Below are positions 9,127 to 18,989 of a DNA stretch of 64,000 bases, piece by piece. The notes under the pieces are model-generated. The model was not told the origin of the DNA. It worked only from the letters and a program-made list of their open reading frames with translations, and did not search any database. Position numbers and translations under genes: made by a program. The DNA is from Verrucomicrobiota bacterium. GTDB lineage: Bacteria; Verrucomicrobiota; Kiritimatiellia; CAIQIC01. The DNA is taken from NCBI GenBank assembly GCA_004321905.1, contig SCQF01000039.1:30263-94262 (forward strand). The letters are read 5' to 3'. Numbering within the stretch: the first letter of the stretch is position 1; each line of letters opens with the position of its first letter.

Positions 9127-9570
9127 TTAGGCAACCGACAACACCTTTAGCCCGGCAACACGGGCGAGTTTGATTTGCCGTTCATCAAAACCGCAAAATT
9201 CGTGCGCGGCGAGCGCCAGCGCGGAGGCGACGTGCAGAATATCCAGCGACCGCGAGCCGACCAGCGGTGTATGTTCCGCAATCAGGTGTTGCGCGGTGCG
9301 GTACACCTCGGCCCACGGTGGTGTTACGGTCACCAGCCGTCCCGCGTGTTCATCTCTTTCGATCTGTTGCACCACCTCGGCCGCGCGCGCTGACGTGAGG
9401 TTGCCCCAAAACTGGCAGAGGCGGACGGCGTTGTGCAGTTCGTGCAGATGGAGCGGCGTCACGGTGATGGGTTCCGCGCGGGCGCGCAGCAGCCGCTGCA
9501 TTTTTTCCGACCGGTCATCCCGGATATAGATGGGCACCAAGGCGCTGGTATCGAAGTAGGTCTTCACCAC
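9127..9570 (-). CDS. vapC: PIN-domain toxin (VapC-like)
   Basis: A 147-residue PIN-domain ribonuclease, probably the toxin of a type II toxin-antitoxin pair. It begins VKTYFDTSALVPIYI (first conserved Asp, plus Ser/Thr). It has an acidic residue in LHELHNAVRL and a C-terminal SRSLDILHVASAL (the conserved D-x-x-H-x-A element), then FCGFDERQIKLARVAGL. These supply the acidic Mg-binding residues expected of PIN nucleases. It overlaps its antitoxin by 7 nt. VapC toxins classically cut tRNA; the target here is unknown. Confidence 0.88.
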   Translation of the reverse strand: MVKTYFDTSALVPIYIRDDRSEKMQRLLRARAEPITVTPLHLHELHNAVRLCQFWGNLTSARAAEVVQQIERDEHAGRLVTVTPPWAEVYRTAQHLIAEHTPLVGSRSLDILHVASALALAAHEFCGFDERQIKLARVAGLKVLSVA

Positions 9571-9824
9571 CGCTCATCCGCGCGGGCGCGCTCCACGGGG
9601 TTGAAGGACAGCGGCTTGGGGAACTGCTTTTTCAGGCGCGGCAGGAAATCCCACGTCACCTGCTTGCCGGACGGGGTGGACGGCTCCGGCGGCAGAATCC
9701 GGGCCACCGGGCGGCGGCGGTTGGTGATCACCACCGTCTCGCCGTTGCCGATCCAGCGCAAGACACGCTGAAAAGACTGGCGGACTTCACGGATGCTGAA
9801 TTCGCGTACGGCCGCGGTCTTCAT
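9564..9824 (-). CDS. Phd/YefM-like antitoxin
   Basis: An 86-residue protein upstream of and overlapping the PIN toxin. The N-terminal part (VREFSIREVRQSFQRVLRWI, then GETVVITNRRRPVARILPP) is the DNA-binding fold of Phd/YefM-type antitoxins: a helix, then the strand pair VVITNRRRPVARI. The C-terminal ~35 residues, Pro- and Arg-rich, would be the toxin-wrapping tail. The pair probably represses itself through the inverted repeat directly upstream (9840-9861). Confidence 0.85.
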   Translation of the reverse strand: MKTAAVREFSIREVRQSFQRVLRWIGNGETVVITNRRRPVARILPPEPSTPSGKQVTWDFLPRLKKQFPKPLSFNPVERARADERW

Positions 9825-9839
9825 AGGTGCGCCTCATTT

Positions 9840-9861
9840 CGTGAAACGAATATGATTCACG
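9840..9861 (-). promoter_or_regulatory. Candidate toxin-antitoxin operator
   Basis: Inverted repeat CGTGAA-N10-TTCACG starts 16 nt upstream of the antitoxin start codon. Autorepression at such repeats is usual for Phd/YefM-VapC pairs. The repeat is visible; the operator role is inferred. Confidence 0.5.
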
Positions 9862-9984
9862 ATGGCAGTGTTGTCAAGTTCTGGTCGCCACCTCGACAAA
9901 TCCATAATGTGAAAAGTATAGCCATTTCTTCATGCGCCGGAGTGTCGCAATAATGGCTGGCGGCGACAAGTGAAGTCGGGTGCG

Positions 9985-11229
9985 TCACCCAATTCGTCGC
10001 AGCCGCGCGATGAACATGCCGTCGCAGGGACCGTCCCACGGCCAGACCCAGACGATGCCATCGGCGCAGGTCGCGCCGGTCAGCGGGTGCGTGCAGGCTT
10101 CCGGCTGAAATTCTGGGTGAGTGCGGAGGAAATCCGTCAGCACGTCCAACGTCTCGGCGCTGGTGATCGTGCAGACGGCATAGACCAACGTGCCGCCGGG
10201 CCGGACGTGCGGAGCAACCCGCGCGAGTAATTCGCGTTGTGTGGCGGCGCGGGCGGCGATATCCGTGCCCGGGGTACGCCAACGCATATCGGGATTCCGG
10301 TTCCATGTGCCGAGACCGCTGCACGGCGCATCCACCAAAATGCCGTCGAATTTTGTGTCCGTCGGTGCGGTGTCCACCCGCTGCGTTCGGATGATCGTTG
10401 TGCCGGCCTCGGCGGCGCGGCGCTCCAATTCGTGCAAGGCGGCGGTGCGGACATCGGTGGCTAGAATCGAGCCGGTGTTGTTCATCAGCGCGGCCAGATG
10501 CAAGGTTTTGCCGCCCGCGCCGGCGCAGACATCCCACCAGCATTCGCCGGGGCGCGGCGCGCAAAGCGGGCCGACGCACTGCGAGGCGAGGTCTTGCACG
10601 ATAGCGGCCACGCCGGTGGCAGCACGCAAGCCCGGTAGATTTGCCGGCGGCGTGACGGCGATGGCACCGGCCACACGGTCGTGTGCCGCGCCGCGCGGGC
10701 CAAAGAAATTCAATACGGCGGGCACACTGCCGGGCGCGACGCGTAGCCAAACCGGCGGCCGGCGTTGCATCGCGGCAAGGTGTTGGGTCAGGCTGATACC
10801 GAGCGGCGCGACCAGCGCCGCCGGAACCCAGTCCGGCACCAGTTGCTCGATGGTTTTTGGAACTTTGAGGATGTCTTCCAAGGCGCGGAACTTATCGGCT
10901 AGATGTTCCAGCGCGATGGGCTTCAGTTCCAAGTTGGCTTGCGCGGCGAGGATGCGCAGCGCGGGATGCTCGATGCCGTCGAGCCAGCCGACGAGGGCCA
11001 GCGCTGCCGCCGGCTGGGCGGGCAGCAGTTCCGCCAGCCAGCCGCGCCAGCGAAACCAGCCAAAGAGTACATCGCCGAAAAGTCGGCGATCGCGCGCGCC
11101 CCATTCGCGGTGGGCGCGGCATAACTGCACGAAGACTTGATCGGCGGGCTGCTGCTCCACGCAGACCGTGCGCTCCAACTCCGGCAGCAGTTTCAGCAGA
11201 CAGGCGGCTTGTGTTTGGTCGGCTGGCAT
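9985..11229 (-). CDS. RsmB/NOP-family RNA m5C methyltransferase
   Basis: A 414-residue SAM-dependent methyltransferase. The N-terminal ~150 residues resemble the NusB-like RNA-binding domain of RsmB. Motif I is WWDVCAGAGGKTLHLA, motif IV is ILVDAPCSGLGTWNRNPD (catalytic-cycle Cys in DAPCSG), and motif VI is YAVCTITSAE with the second conserved Cys. It ends DGMFIARLRR, the usual closing strand. The start at 11229 (MPADQTQ) is preferred because upstream codons run into the palindrome pair; 11247 is an alternative. The exact rRNA target (C967 or another site) is not provable here. Confidence 0.88.
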   Translation of the reverse strand: MPADQTQAACLLKLLPELERTVCVEQQPADQVFVQLCRAHREWGARDRRLFGDVLFGWFRWRGWLAELLPAQPAAALALVGWLDGIEHPALRILAAQANLELKPIALEHLADKFRALEDILKVPKTIEQLVPDWVPAALVAPLGISLTQHLAAMQRRPPVWLRVAPGSVPAVLNFFGPRGAAHDRVAGAIAVTPPANLPGLRAATGVAAIVQDLASQCVGPLCAPRPGECWWDVCAGAGGKTLHLAALMNNTGSILATDVRTAALHELERRAAEAGTTIIRTQRVDTAPTDTKFDGILVDAPCSGLGTWNRNPDMRWRTPGTDIAARAATQRELLARVAPHVRPGGTLVYAVCTITSAETLDVLTDFLRTHPEFQPEACTHPLTGATCADGIVWVWPWDGPCDGMFIARLRRIG

Positions 11230-11265
11230 GGCGGCATTGAACACCATGTGCGCAGCGAAAGCGAG

Positions 11266-11315
11266 TTTCCAAGGCCTGGAAAAACGGGGTGGATGATTTT
11301 CCAAGGTTTGGAAAC
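11266..11315. repeat. Paired TTCCAAG palindromes
   Basis: TTTCCAAGGCCTGGAAAA (11266-11283) and TTTTCCAAGGTTTGGAAA (11297-11314), start to start 31 bp. They lie in the gap between divergent genes for the methyltransferase and MreB. Confidence 0.9.
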
Positions 11316-11353
11316 CTGCTCAAAACTGCGAAAAGCGGACGATTTTTTCCTGC

Positions 11354-11383
11354 TTGACGGGTGCGGGGCCGCCGGGGCACTAT
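11354..11383 (+). promoter_or_regulatory. Candidate promoter of the mre operon
   Basis: TTGACG (11354-11359), an 18-bp spacer, and CACTAT (11378-11383) about 50 nt before mreB. The -35 box is good and the -10 box weak, so this is tentative. Confidence 0.35.
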
Positions 11384-11418
11384 GCCAGAAATATTTGCGA
11401 GTTATTGGGCGGCAATGA

Positions 11419-12465
<1,047 letters not shown>

Positions 12466-12548
12466 GCAGCGCCTAACACACCGCAACTCCCCATCCCGCA
12501 GACCGGCACGTCGGTTCGACGTAGTCAGGCTGAAGAATCGGGTTGGAC

Positions 12549-13418
12549 ATGCGAGATCGAACGTTGTTTGTGCTGATCCTGGCGGGCGTGGTCCTGCTGG
12601 TGATCCTCAACTTGCCGGAACCGGTGAGCGGACGGCTGAAAGGCTTCGTCCGCGACGCCGTGGCGCCGCTCCAACTGTTGGTCGTGGATATTTCGCGGCA
12701 AGGGCAGGAAACCATCAAACTGGCACGTGGTGTCAGTCAGTTGATGTCCGAAAACCAGCGGCAAGCCGGCGAAATTGCGCGACTGCGGCTGCGACTGAAC
12801 GAACTCGACAAGCTCGAAGACGAAACCCTCAAGCTGCGGCATCTGCTCGAATTCCGTAATCGAACGCCGCGGCGGTTGATTGCGTGTGATGTGTTGGGGC
12901 GTGACGCCAGCGGTTGGTGGCAGACGTTGCGACTTGATAAAGGCGCCAACGACAGCGTTCATGCAGATATGGCCGTGACGACGCCGGAAGGGCTGATGGG
13001 CCGCGTGATCAGCGCCACGGCGCGCACCTGCGACGTACTTTTGATTTCCGATCCCAAGTGCAAGATTTCCGCCATGGTCAGCCGTAGCCAGGCGTTTGGC
13101 ATTGTCACGGGCAACGGTGTGACGACCCAGGGGCAGCCGGTCTGCCGCATGGAATTTATCAACGTGGATCGGCGACATCCGGTGCAGAATGGCGATGAAG
13201 TGGTGACCTCCGGACTGGGCGGCGTTTTCCCCAAGGATTTGCAAATTGGCCGACTTGAAAATGTGAAGGTAAATGATTCGGGACTTTATGCGGAGGCGGA
13301 GGTGGTGATCGCCGCGGATCTTGGCGCGCTGGACTATGTTTTTGTTGTAGCGGGTTTGAGTCCGGGCGCGCCATCCGCCACCGCCGCCGGACCGGCTGCG
13401 GAGGCGGGCGCACCATGA
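12549..13418 (+). CDS. mreC: Rod-shape-determining protein MreC
   Basis: A 289-residue bitopic inner-membrane protein. One N-terminal membrane segment (LFVLILAGVVLLVILNL) is followed by a coiled coil (~65-100, rich in Arg, Leu and Glu) and the paired beta-barrel MreC domain (IACDVLGRDASGWWQ, VTTPEGLMGRVI, DEVVTSGLGGVFPKDLQIG). The ATG at 12549 is used; a TTG two codons earlier is possible. It overlaps mreD by 4 nt. Confidence 0.93.
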   Translation: MRDRTLFVLILAGVVLLVILNLPEPVSGRLKGFVRDAVAPLQLLVVDISRQGQETIKLARGVSQLMSENQRQAGEIARLRLRLNELDKLEDETLKLRHLLEFRNRTPRRLIACDVLGRDASGWWQTLRLDKGANDSVHADMAVTTPEGLMGRVISATARTCDVLLISDPKCKISAMVSRSQAFGIVTGNGVTTQGQPVCRMEFINVDRRHPVQNGDEVVTSGLGGVFPKDLQIGRLENVKVNDSGLYAEAEVVIAADLGALDYVFVVAGLSPGAPSATAAGPAAEAGAP

Positions 13419-13927
13419 CGCTATTGGTGATGTTGCTGGTGTTGTTGACGGGTGCGGCTCTCCAGGCATTGCTACCCGGCTGGACGTGGCTGGGCGGCGC
13501 GCAGCCACCGATTCTCTTGGCGCTGGTACTCTTCTATGCCTTTGCGCATAGCCGCGGCTGGATGTTGTTTTGCGCGCTGCTGGCCGGCTTGTTACAGGAT
13601 GCGCTGGGGCAGGTGCCTTTGGGCTTTTCCTGCTTTTGCTTCGGTCTCGCAGGTTTTGCGGCGCTACGCTACCGCGACGATGTGGAGGAGGGCGCGTGGC
13701 TCGCGCAAATGGTATTCGGCGGCCTTGCCGCCGCTGCCGTAAATTTGTTGCTCTATATTTTGTTGCGTCACGCCGATGCCGTGGTGGTTTCGTCCGCGCT
13801 AGCGCTGCGTAAAACCATCGGTTCGGCGTTGTTGGGCGCGCTGCTGACGCCGCTGGTGTTTCGTGTGGTCATCAGCTTGGAGCGCCAACTGGGTGAGCGG
13901 CCTGCGTCGCGTGAGGAGGCCGGGTGA
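13415..13927 (+). CDS. mreD: Rod-shape-determining protein MreD
   Basis: A 170-residue integral membrane protein with about five hydrophobic segments (starting LLVMLLVLLTGAALQAL). GLLQDALGQVPLGFSCF corresponds to the conserved G-x-x-x-D element of MreD. It has ATGA overlaps with mreC upstream and mrdA downstream, so translation is coupled. Sequence conservation in this family is low; position in the operon is the strongest evidence. Confidence 0.9.
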   Translation: MTLLVMLLVLLTGAALQALLPGWTWLGGAQPPILLALVLFYAFAHSRGWMLFCALLAGLLQDALGQVPLGFSCFCFGLAGFAALRYRDDVEEGAWLAQMVFGGLAAAAVNLLLYILLRHADAVVVSSALALRKTIGSALLGALLTPLVFRVVISLERQLGERPASREEAG

Positions 13928-15771
13928 TGAGTTGGCGCGGGCTTTTTGACGACGAAGTTTTTCGGCTGCGTGCCGTGCTGGTCGTCATGCTCGGTGCCTT
14001 GGGTGTGCTGGGCGTGGTTCTCTGGCGCATGCAGGTGGCTAACGCCGTGCTCTATCAACACAGCCTGAGCGAGCAAAGCGTCCGCCGCCTGCGCTTGCCC
14101 GGCCAGCGCGGTCAGATTTTCGCGCGCGACGGAACCTTGTTGGCCGGTAACCAGCCCAGTTACAATTTGGTGCTTTATCTCGAAGAACTACGCCGGCCCG
14201 GTCGCCGGCAGAACACGGTGACCAACGTAGAAGCCGTCGTGCAAAAACTCGCGCAAATCCTTGGCGAACCGCCACGGCTCAAGCGTTCCGATATTCTGGC
14301 CCACATTCACCAGCGACTGCCGTTGCCGCTGACGGCATGGCGTAATTTGACGCCCGCCGCTCGGGCGCGATTTGCAGAACAAACGTTGGGCTGGCGTGGG
14401 GTAGCCGTGGAGGTGGAACCGGCGCGGGTCTATCCCGAAGGAGCGCTCGCCGCGCATGTGCTGGGGTATGTGCGTCGCGCGGAGCCGGAGGTGGAGGAAG
14501 AAGCGGCGTTCAACTACGCCGATCCGGAAATGACCGGTCATGCCGGTGTGGAAAAGTATTTTGACGCGTTGTTGCGCGGCACGGCGGGCGAAAAAATTCT
14601 TGCCGTGGATGTCTCTGGCTTCAACTACCGTTTCCAGTTGCCGGGTTTGGCCGGTAAATTGCAGCAGCGCGCGCCCGTGAGCGGTCATGACGTGGTGCTG
14701 ACGCTGGATGCGCGTGTCCAGCGATTGGCCGAGAATGCACTTGAGGGCGTGAGTGGTGCGGCGGTGGTGCTTGATCCAAACACTGGCGATGTGCTTGCGA
14801 TGGCCAGCCGGCCACACTTTGACCCGAATGATCTGACCGGCGTGATCTCCCGGGAAACCTGGCAGTTGTTGTTGAATGATCCCGGCAAGCCGCTGCTTAA
14901 CCGTGCGCTATCCGGGGCCTATCCGCCGGGCAGCATTTTCAAACCGGTGGTGGCGATGGCAGCGCTGGACTTGGGACAGGCCGATCCGGCGGCGATGTAT
15001 AGCTGCCCCGGTTACTTCATGATCGGCAAGCACCGCATGGAGTGTTGGGATAATCGCGTGGGCCATGGCCCGCTGAACTTGCGCGGCGCCCTGACGCATT
15101 CGTGCGATGTTTATTTTTATAACCTCGGTCTGCGGTATGGCGGCGAGGTGATCCACGACATGGCCACAGCATTGGGACTGGGGCGACGTACCGGTGTTGA
15201 ATTGGAGGGTGAAGTCGCGGGCTTGGTGCCCAACGAGGCGTGGAAACGGCGTGTCTGGCATGATGGTTGGCGCGATGGCGACTCGTGTAATTTTTCCATC
15301 GGCCAAGGCGCCTTGTTGGTCACGCCGTTGCAGATGGCCAGTGTCACCGCCACATTGGCCAATGGCGGCAAGGTCTGGCGGCCGCGGTTATTTCTCGGTT
15401 TGCGCGAGGCCGCCGGCGCGCTGCCGCGTCCCCCGCCCAAATTGGCGCATACGATGGCGTGGAATGCTGCGCATCTCCGCTTGGTGCGCGAGGGTATGCG
15501 TGATGTGATCAACGCCCCCGCCGGCACCGGCAAACACGCGGCGCTGCCCGATGTGATGATTGCCGGGAAAACCGGTACGGCTGAGATCGGAAAAAAAGGC
15601 GAGGGCCACAAGCTGGCGTGGATGATCGCCTTCGCGCCCTATGAAGCGCCGCGCTACGCCATCGTGGTGCTGGTGGAGGAAGGGGTCTCCGGCGGCGCCA
15701 CCGTGGCGCCGCTGATTCACAACATTATGAACGGCCTCTTCCATCCCGACACGGGGGAGGGCGAGGGCTGA
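13927..15771 (+). CDS. mrdA: Penicillin-binding protein 2 (elongation transpeptidase)
   Basis: A 614-residue peptidoglycan D,D-transpeptidase of the elongasome. It has one N-terminal membrane segment (LVVMLGALGVLGVVLW) and a PBP dimerisation domain starting GQRGQIFARDGTLLA. The transpeptidase domain has active-site Ser in PPGSIFKP (SxxK), SCD in THSCDVYFYNLG (the SxN position, Asp as usual in PBP2) and KTGTAE. The ATG at 13927 overlaps the mreD stop; an in-frame GTG sits one codon earlier. RodA follows immediately and is its glycosyltransferase partner. Confidence 0.95.
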   Translation: MSWRGLFDDEVFRLRAVLVVMLGALGVLGVVLWRMQVANAVLYQHSLSEQSVRRLRLPGQRGQIFARDGTLLAGNQPSYNLVLYLEELRRPGRRQNTVTNVEAVVQKLAQILGEPPRLKRSDILAHIHQRLPLPLTAWRNLTPAARARFAEQTLGWRGVAVEVEPARVYPEGALAAHVLGYVRRAEPEVEEEAAFNYADPEMTGHAGVEKYFDALLRGTAGEKILAVDVSGFNYRFQLPGLAGKLQQRAPVSGHDVVLTLDARVQRLAENALEGVSGAAVVLDPNTGDVLAMASRPHFDPNDLTGVISRETWQLLLNDPGKPLLNRALSGAYPPGSIFKPVVAMAALDLGQADPAAMYSCPGYFMIGKHRMECWDNRVGHGPLNLRGALTHSCDVYFYNLGLRYGGEVIHDMATALGLGRRTGVELEGEVAGLVPNEAWKRRVWHDGWRDGDSCNFSIGQGALLVTPLQMASVTATLANGGKVWRPRLFLGLREAAGALPRPPPKLAHTMAWNAAHLRLVREGMRDVINAPAGTGKHAALPDVMIAGKTGTAEIGKKGEGHKLAWMIAFAPYEAPRYAIVVLVEEGVSGGATVAPLIHNIMNGLFHPDTGEGEG

Positions 15772-16910
15772 TGAGCTTACGCTTTTATCAGCGCTTGCTA
15801 CGCTTGGATTGGACGCTGGTGCTGGCCGTGCTGGCGCTGCTCACCATTGGTGCGTTCTTTATTTTCAGCGCGTCCTATCGCGCGCCGGAATTGCCGGTCA
15901 GCCCGCTCTACCGTCGTCAGATCGGCTTTGCGCTGGTCGGTCTCGGTGCGTTCCTCGGTATGGTGCTGCTCGACTATCGCCGGTTGCGCGATCTGGCTTG
16001 GTTGCTCTATCTGATCGGCTTGGTCGGATTGGTGTTGGTGCTGGTTCCAGGGATTGGGAAAAAGATGTACGGCGCGGTCCGCTGGATCAGCATCGCAGGC
16101 ATGCAAATCCAGCCTTCGGAACTGGCCAAGCTGGCCAGCATCCTCACGTTGGCGCGTTTCTTGAGCAACACCGAGCGCGATCCGGAACGTTTCAGCTATA
16201 TTCTCAAGGCCTTTGCCATCGTTTTGCCGCCGGTTGTTTTGATCCTCAAAGAACCGGATTTGAGCACCGCGAGCGTGTTGTTGGGCGTGACGGTCATCAT
16301 GCTGTTCGTGGCTGGCGTGCCGCTGCGTACGTTGGGTGCGCTCGCGTTGGCCGGCGTGCTTGCGCTGGGCACGCTGCTGACGCTGCTCTTCTTCAAGCCT
16401 CAGTGGGTGCCGCTCAGCGATTACGTGAAAGAGCGTATCATGGTCTTCTTCGATCCCGGGCGTGACCCACTCAACTCCGGCTGGAACGCCATTCAGTCGG
16501 CACTGGCCGTCGGTTCCGGCGGATTGTGGGGTAAGGGCTTTTTGCAAGGGACGCAAGACGTGCTCGGCTACTTGCCGCGCACGGTCTCGGCCAATGATTT
16601 TATTTTTCCGGTGATTGCCGAGGAGACCGGGTTCATCGGAGCGATGGTGTTGTTGTCATTGTATGCCGTGGTGCTGGTCGCGGGCGTCCGCGCGGCCACT
16701 GCGGCGCAGGATAAATTGGGAAGACTACTGGCGACGGGCCTGACCGGCTTGGTGTTTTGCCACGTCTTCGTGAACATCGCCATGACCATCGGCCTGTTGC
16801 CGATCATGGGGATACCCTTGCCGCTCGTCAGTTACGGCGGCACGTTTGTGATCGGTGCGTTGACCGCGCTGGGTGGGGTGCAAAGCGTGTATACGCGCCG
16901 GCATATTTAG
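15771..16910 (+). CDS. rodA: Rod-shape-determining glycosyltransferase RodA
   Basis: A 379-residue SEDS protein with about ten membrane segments. It polymerises lipid II with PBP2. Conserved SEDS signatures are visible: GAVRWISIAGMQIQPSELAKLASI, LILKEPDLSTASVL (the functional Glu/Asp region), GWNAIQSALAVGSGGLWGKG, FIFPVIAEETGFIGA and PLPLVSYGGTF. Its start overlaps the mrdA stop (TGATG). Confidence 0.96.
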   Translation: MSLRFYQRLLRLDWTLVLAVLALLTIGAFFIFSASYRAPELPVSPLYRRQIGFALVGLGAFLGMVLLDYRRLRDLAWLLYLIGLVGLVLVLVPGIGKKMYGAVRWISIAGMQIQPSELAKLASILTLARFLSNTERDPERFSYILKAFAIVLPPVVLILKEPDLSTASVLLGVTVIMLFVAGVPLRTLGALALAGVLALGTLLTLLFFKPQWVPLSDYVKERIMVFFDPGRDPLNSGWNAIQSALAVGSGGLWGKGFLQGTQDVLGYLPRTVSANDFIFPVIAEETGFIGAMVLLSLYAVVLVAGVRAATAAQDKLGRLLATGLTGLVFCHVFVNIAMTIGLLPIMGIPLPLVSYGGTFVIGALTALGGVQSVYTRRHI

Positions 16911-16922
16911 AAAGGAGCGAAC

Positions 16923-18521
16923 ATGATCAAGTCACTGCTCACCATGCTGGGCTTCGGCCATAAAGTGAAAAAAGAAATCGTCATCAATGCGGAGAGTCTG
17001 GAAGTGCGGGTTGCCGTGCTGGAAGAAAGCAACCTGGAAGAGTTCTTCATCGAACGCGAGAGCGAGGAACGCGTCGTCGGCAGCATCTTCAAGGGGCGCG
17101 TGCAAAACCTTGAGGACGGCTTGCAGGCCGCCTTCATTGACATCGGCCAGAAGAAAAACGCGTTCGTCCATTTCTGGGACATGATCCCGGAGGACGCCAC
17201 GCGGCTCGAGGCCGAAGAGGGCGTACAGAACGTGCGACCGCAGAACGCGCGCAAGCTGACCGCCGCCGAAATCGCCAAGCGTTATCCCATCGGTTCGGAA
17301 ATCGTCGTGCAAGTCACCAAGGGGGCCATCGGCACCAAAGGGCCGCGCGTCACGGCGAGCTTGAGCATCCCCGGCCGCTATCTCGTCATGATGCCCGGCT
17401 GCAACCTCAAGGGCGTTTCACGCAAGATCGAGGACGACAAGGAGCGCGCGCGGCTCAAGGCGATTCTCGCGCGTCTGCCGATTCCGCCGGGTGTCGGCAT
17501 CATCGTCCGCACCGCCGGCGCCGGCGCGCGCAAAGTCAGTTTCGTCCGCGATCTGCGCGGGCTGCTCGATATCTGGAAGCAAATTGAAACGGGCTTGCGG
17601 GAGAAACCCGCGCCCGCCCGGCTCTACCAGGAACCCGACCTCGTCGAGCGCATCGTGCGCGATGCGCTGACCGAAGACATTGACCGCGTCGTTATTGACA
17701 ACAAGGAAGTCTTCGAGCGCATCCGTGACAATATGGGCCGCATCTCGCGGCGCTCCAAAAATCGCATCAGGCTCTACGAAGGTGAAGCGCCGATTTTCGA
17801 GCACTTCGGTGTCGAGCGCCAGCTCGAGAACTGCTTCCGCCGCAAAGTCTGGCTCAAATCCGGCGGCTATCTCGTGTTCGATGAGACCGAGGCCCTCGTG
17901 GCCATTGATATCAACACCGGTCGCCACAAAGGCGGCGGTTCGCAAGAGGAGTCCATCCTGCAAGTCAATCTCGAAGCCGCGGTCGAGATTGCGCGCCAAC
18001 TTCGGCTGCGCAACGTCGGCGGGTTGGTGGTGATTGACTTCATTGACATGAAACAGAAGCGCAATCAGCAGCAGGTTTACCGGGCGCTGCGTGACGCGCT
18101 CAAGCACGATCGCGCGCGCACCAACGTTCTCCAGATTTCACAGTTGGGTCTTGTCGAAATGACGCGCCAGCGCGCCGAGGAAAGCATCCGGTCGAGCACC
18201 TACACCGACTGCCCGTATTGTCGCGGGCGCGGCAAGGTCAAGAACCTGCTCAGCATGAGCGTGGCGATTCAACGGCAGATCGCCGCGCAGATGCGGCGGC
18301 GGCACGACAAGGATTTCAACTTGAAAATCACCGTCCATCCCGCCGTGCTCGAACGTCTGCGCAAAGAGGATGAGCAGGTGCTCGTCGAGATGATGCAGAA
18401 GTACGGCAGCCGCTTGAGCTTCGCCGCCGATCCGCAGCAACACGTCGAGGATTTCAAAATTGCCAACGCGGTCACCGGCGAAGAGCTTTATACGACCGTC
18501 GAGCGCCTCACCTCGGGTTAG
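16923..18521 (+). CDS. rng: Ribonuclease G (RNase E/G family)
   Basis: A 532-residue endoribonuclease for rRNA maturation and mRNA decay. The S1 domain lies near residues 40-120 (GSIFKGRVQNLEDGLQAAFIDIG), followed by RNase-H-like and DNase-I-like catalytic parts. The two catalytic Asp regions are ALVAIDINTGRH and VVIDFIDMK. The zinc-link motif is DCPYCRGRGKV, and the oligomerisation part follows. A clear AGGAG site precedes the ATG. It follows rodA by 12 nt, the usual mre-rng linkage. Its last 4 nt overlap the convergent DUF4186 gene. Confidence 0.95.
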   Translation: MIKSLLTMLGFGHKVKKEIVINAESLEVRVAVLEESNLEEFFIERESEERVVGSIFKGRVQNLEDGLQAAFIDIGQKKNAFVHFWDMIPEDATRLEAEEGVQNVRPQNARKLTAAEIAKRYPIGSEIVVQVTKGAIGTKGPRVTASLSIPGRYLVMMPGCNLKGVSRKIEDDKERARLKAILARLPIPPGVGIIVRTAGAGARKVSFVRDLRGLLDIWKQIETGLREKPAPARLYQEPDLVERIVRDALTEDIDRVVIDNKEVFERIRDNMGRISRRSKNRIRLYEGEAPIFEHFGVERQLENCFRRKVWLKSGGYLVFDETEALVAIDINTGRHKGGGSQEESILQVNLEAAVEIARQLRLRNVGGLVVIDFIDMKQKRNQQQVYRALRDALKHDRARTNVLQISQLGLVEMTRQRAEESIRSSTYTDCPYCRGRGKVKNLLSMSVAIQRQIAAQMRRRHDKDFNLKITVHPAVLERLRKEDEQVLVEMMQKYGSRLSFAADPQQHVEDFKIANAVTGEELYTTVERLTSG

Positions 18522-18898
18522 GCGGTGCCGTGGGTGGCGCTGATTTGCCCGGCGAGCCAGCGCAGCAGAACATCGGTGATATAGTTCACTTGGGCCACGG
18601 TGAGCTTTTTACCGGCGGGGATCTGGTGCCATTTGGCCAGACAGCCGCGGCAGCAAGTGGCCGTGGCGTGCTGGGCGACGAAGACCGGATGACCGGTCAG
18701 CGGCGTCTGGCGGCCGTCACTCGGCGGATCCGCCGGCGCAACGCGGCGCATGACGAAGTCGCGCGCGTGGGTGCCCAGCACGTCCAACCCACGGTCGCAG
18801 GCGTAGGCGAGTTCTTTTTCGGATAGATGGAACTTGGACCGGAAGCGCGAACGCGCCAGCCGTTTCTGTAAAGTCTGCCATGTAGCATCGGAAAGCAT
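18518..18898 (-). CDS. DUF4186 family protein
   Basis: A 126-residue protein recognisable as DUF4186: N-terminal RSRFRSKFHLSEKELAYA, GLDVLGTHARDFVMRR, a Cys pair in ATATCCRGCLAKWHQIPAG and C-terminal INYITDVLLRWL-like residues. The paired His/Cys residues (HPVFVAQHATATCCRGC) may hold a metal (inference). Function is unknown. It converges with rng, overlapping by 4 nt at the stops. Confidence 0.85.
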   Translation of the reverse strand: MLSDATWQTLQKRLARSRFRSKFHLSEKELAYACDRGLDVLGTHARDFVMRRVAPADPPSDGRQTPLTGHPVFVAQHATATCCRGCLAKWHQIPAGKKLTVAQVNYITDVLLRWLAGQISATHGTA

Positions 18899-18964
18899 AA
18901 TTGCGCCCTGACGGAAAGCATTTTCCGCGCGTTGTGGCGGGTTGTCAATCCGGGAGATGGGGCG

Positions 18965-18983
18965 TTTTCCAAGCCTTGGGAAA
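18965..18983. repeat. Single TTCCAAG palindrome
   Basis: TTTTCCAAGCCTTGGGAAA at the 3' end of the parvulin gene; no clear partner within 40 bp. Confidence 0.88.
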
Positions 18984-18989
18984 CGCGGC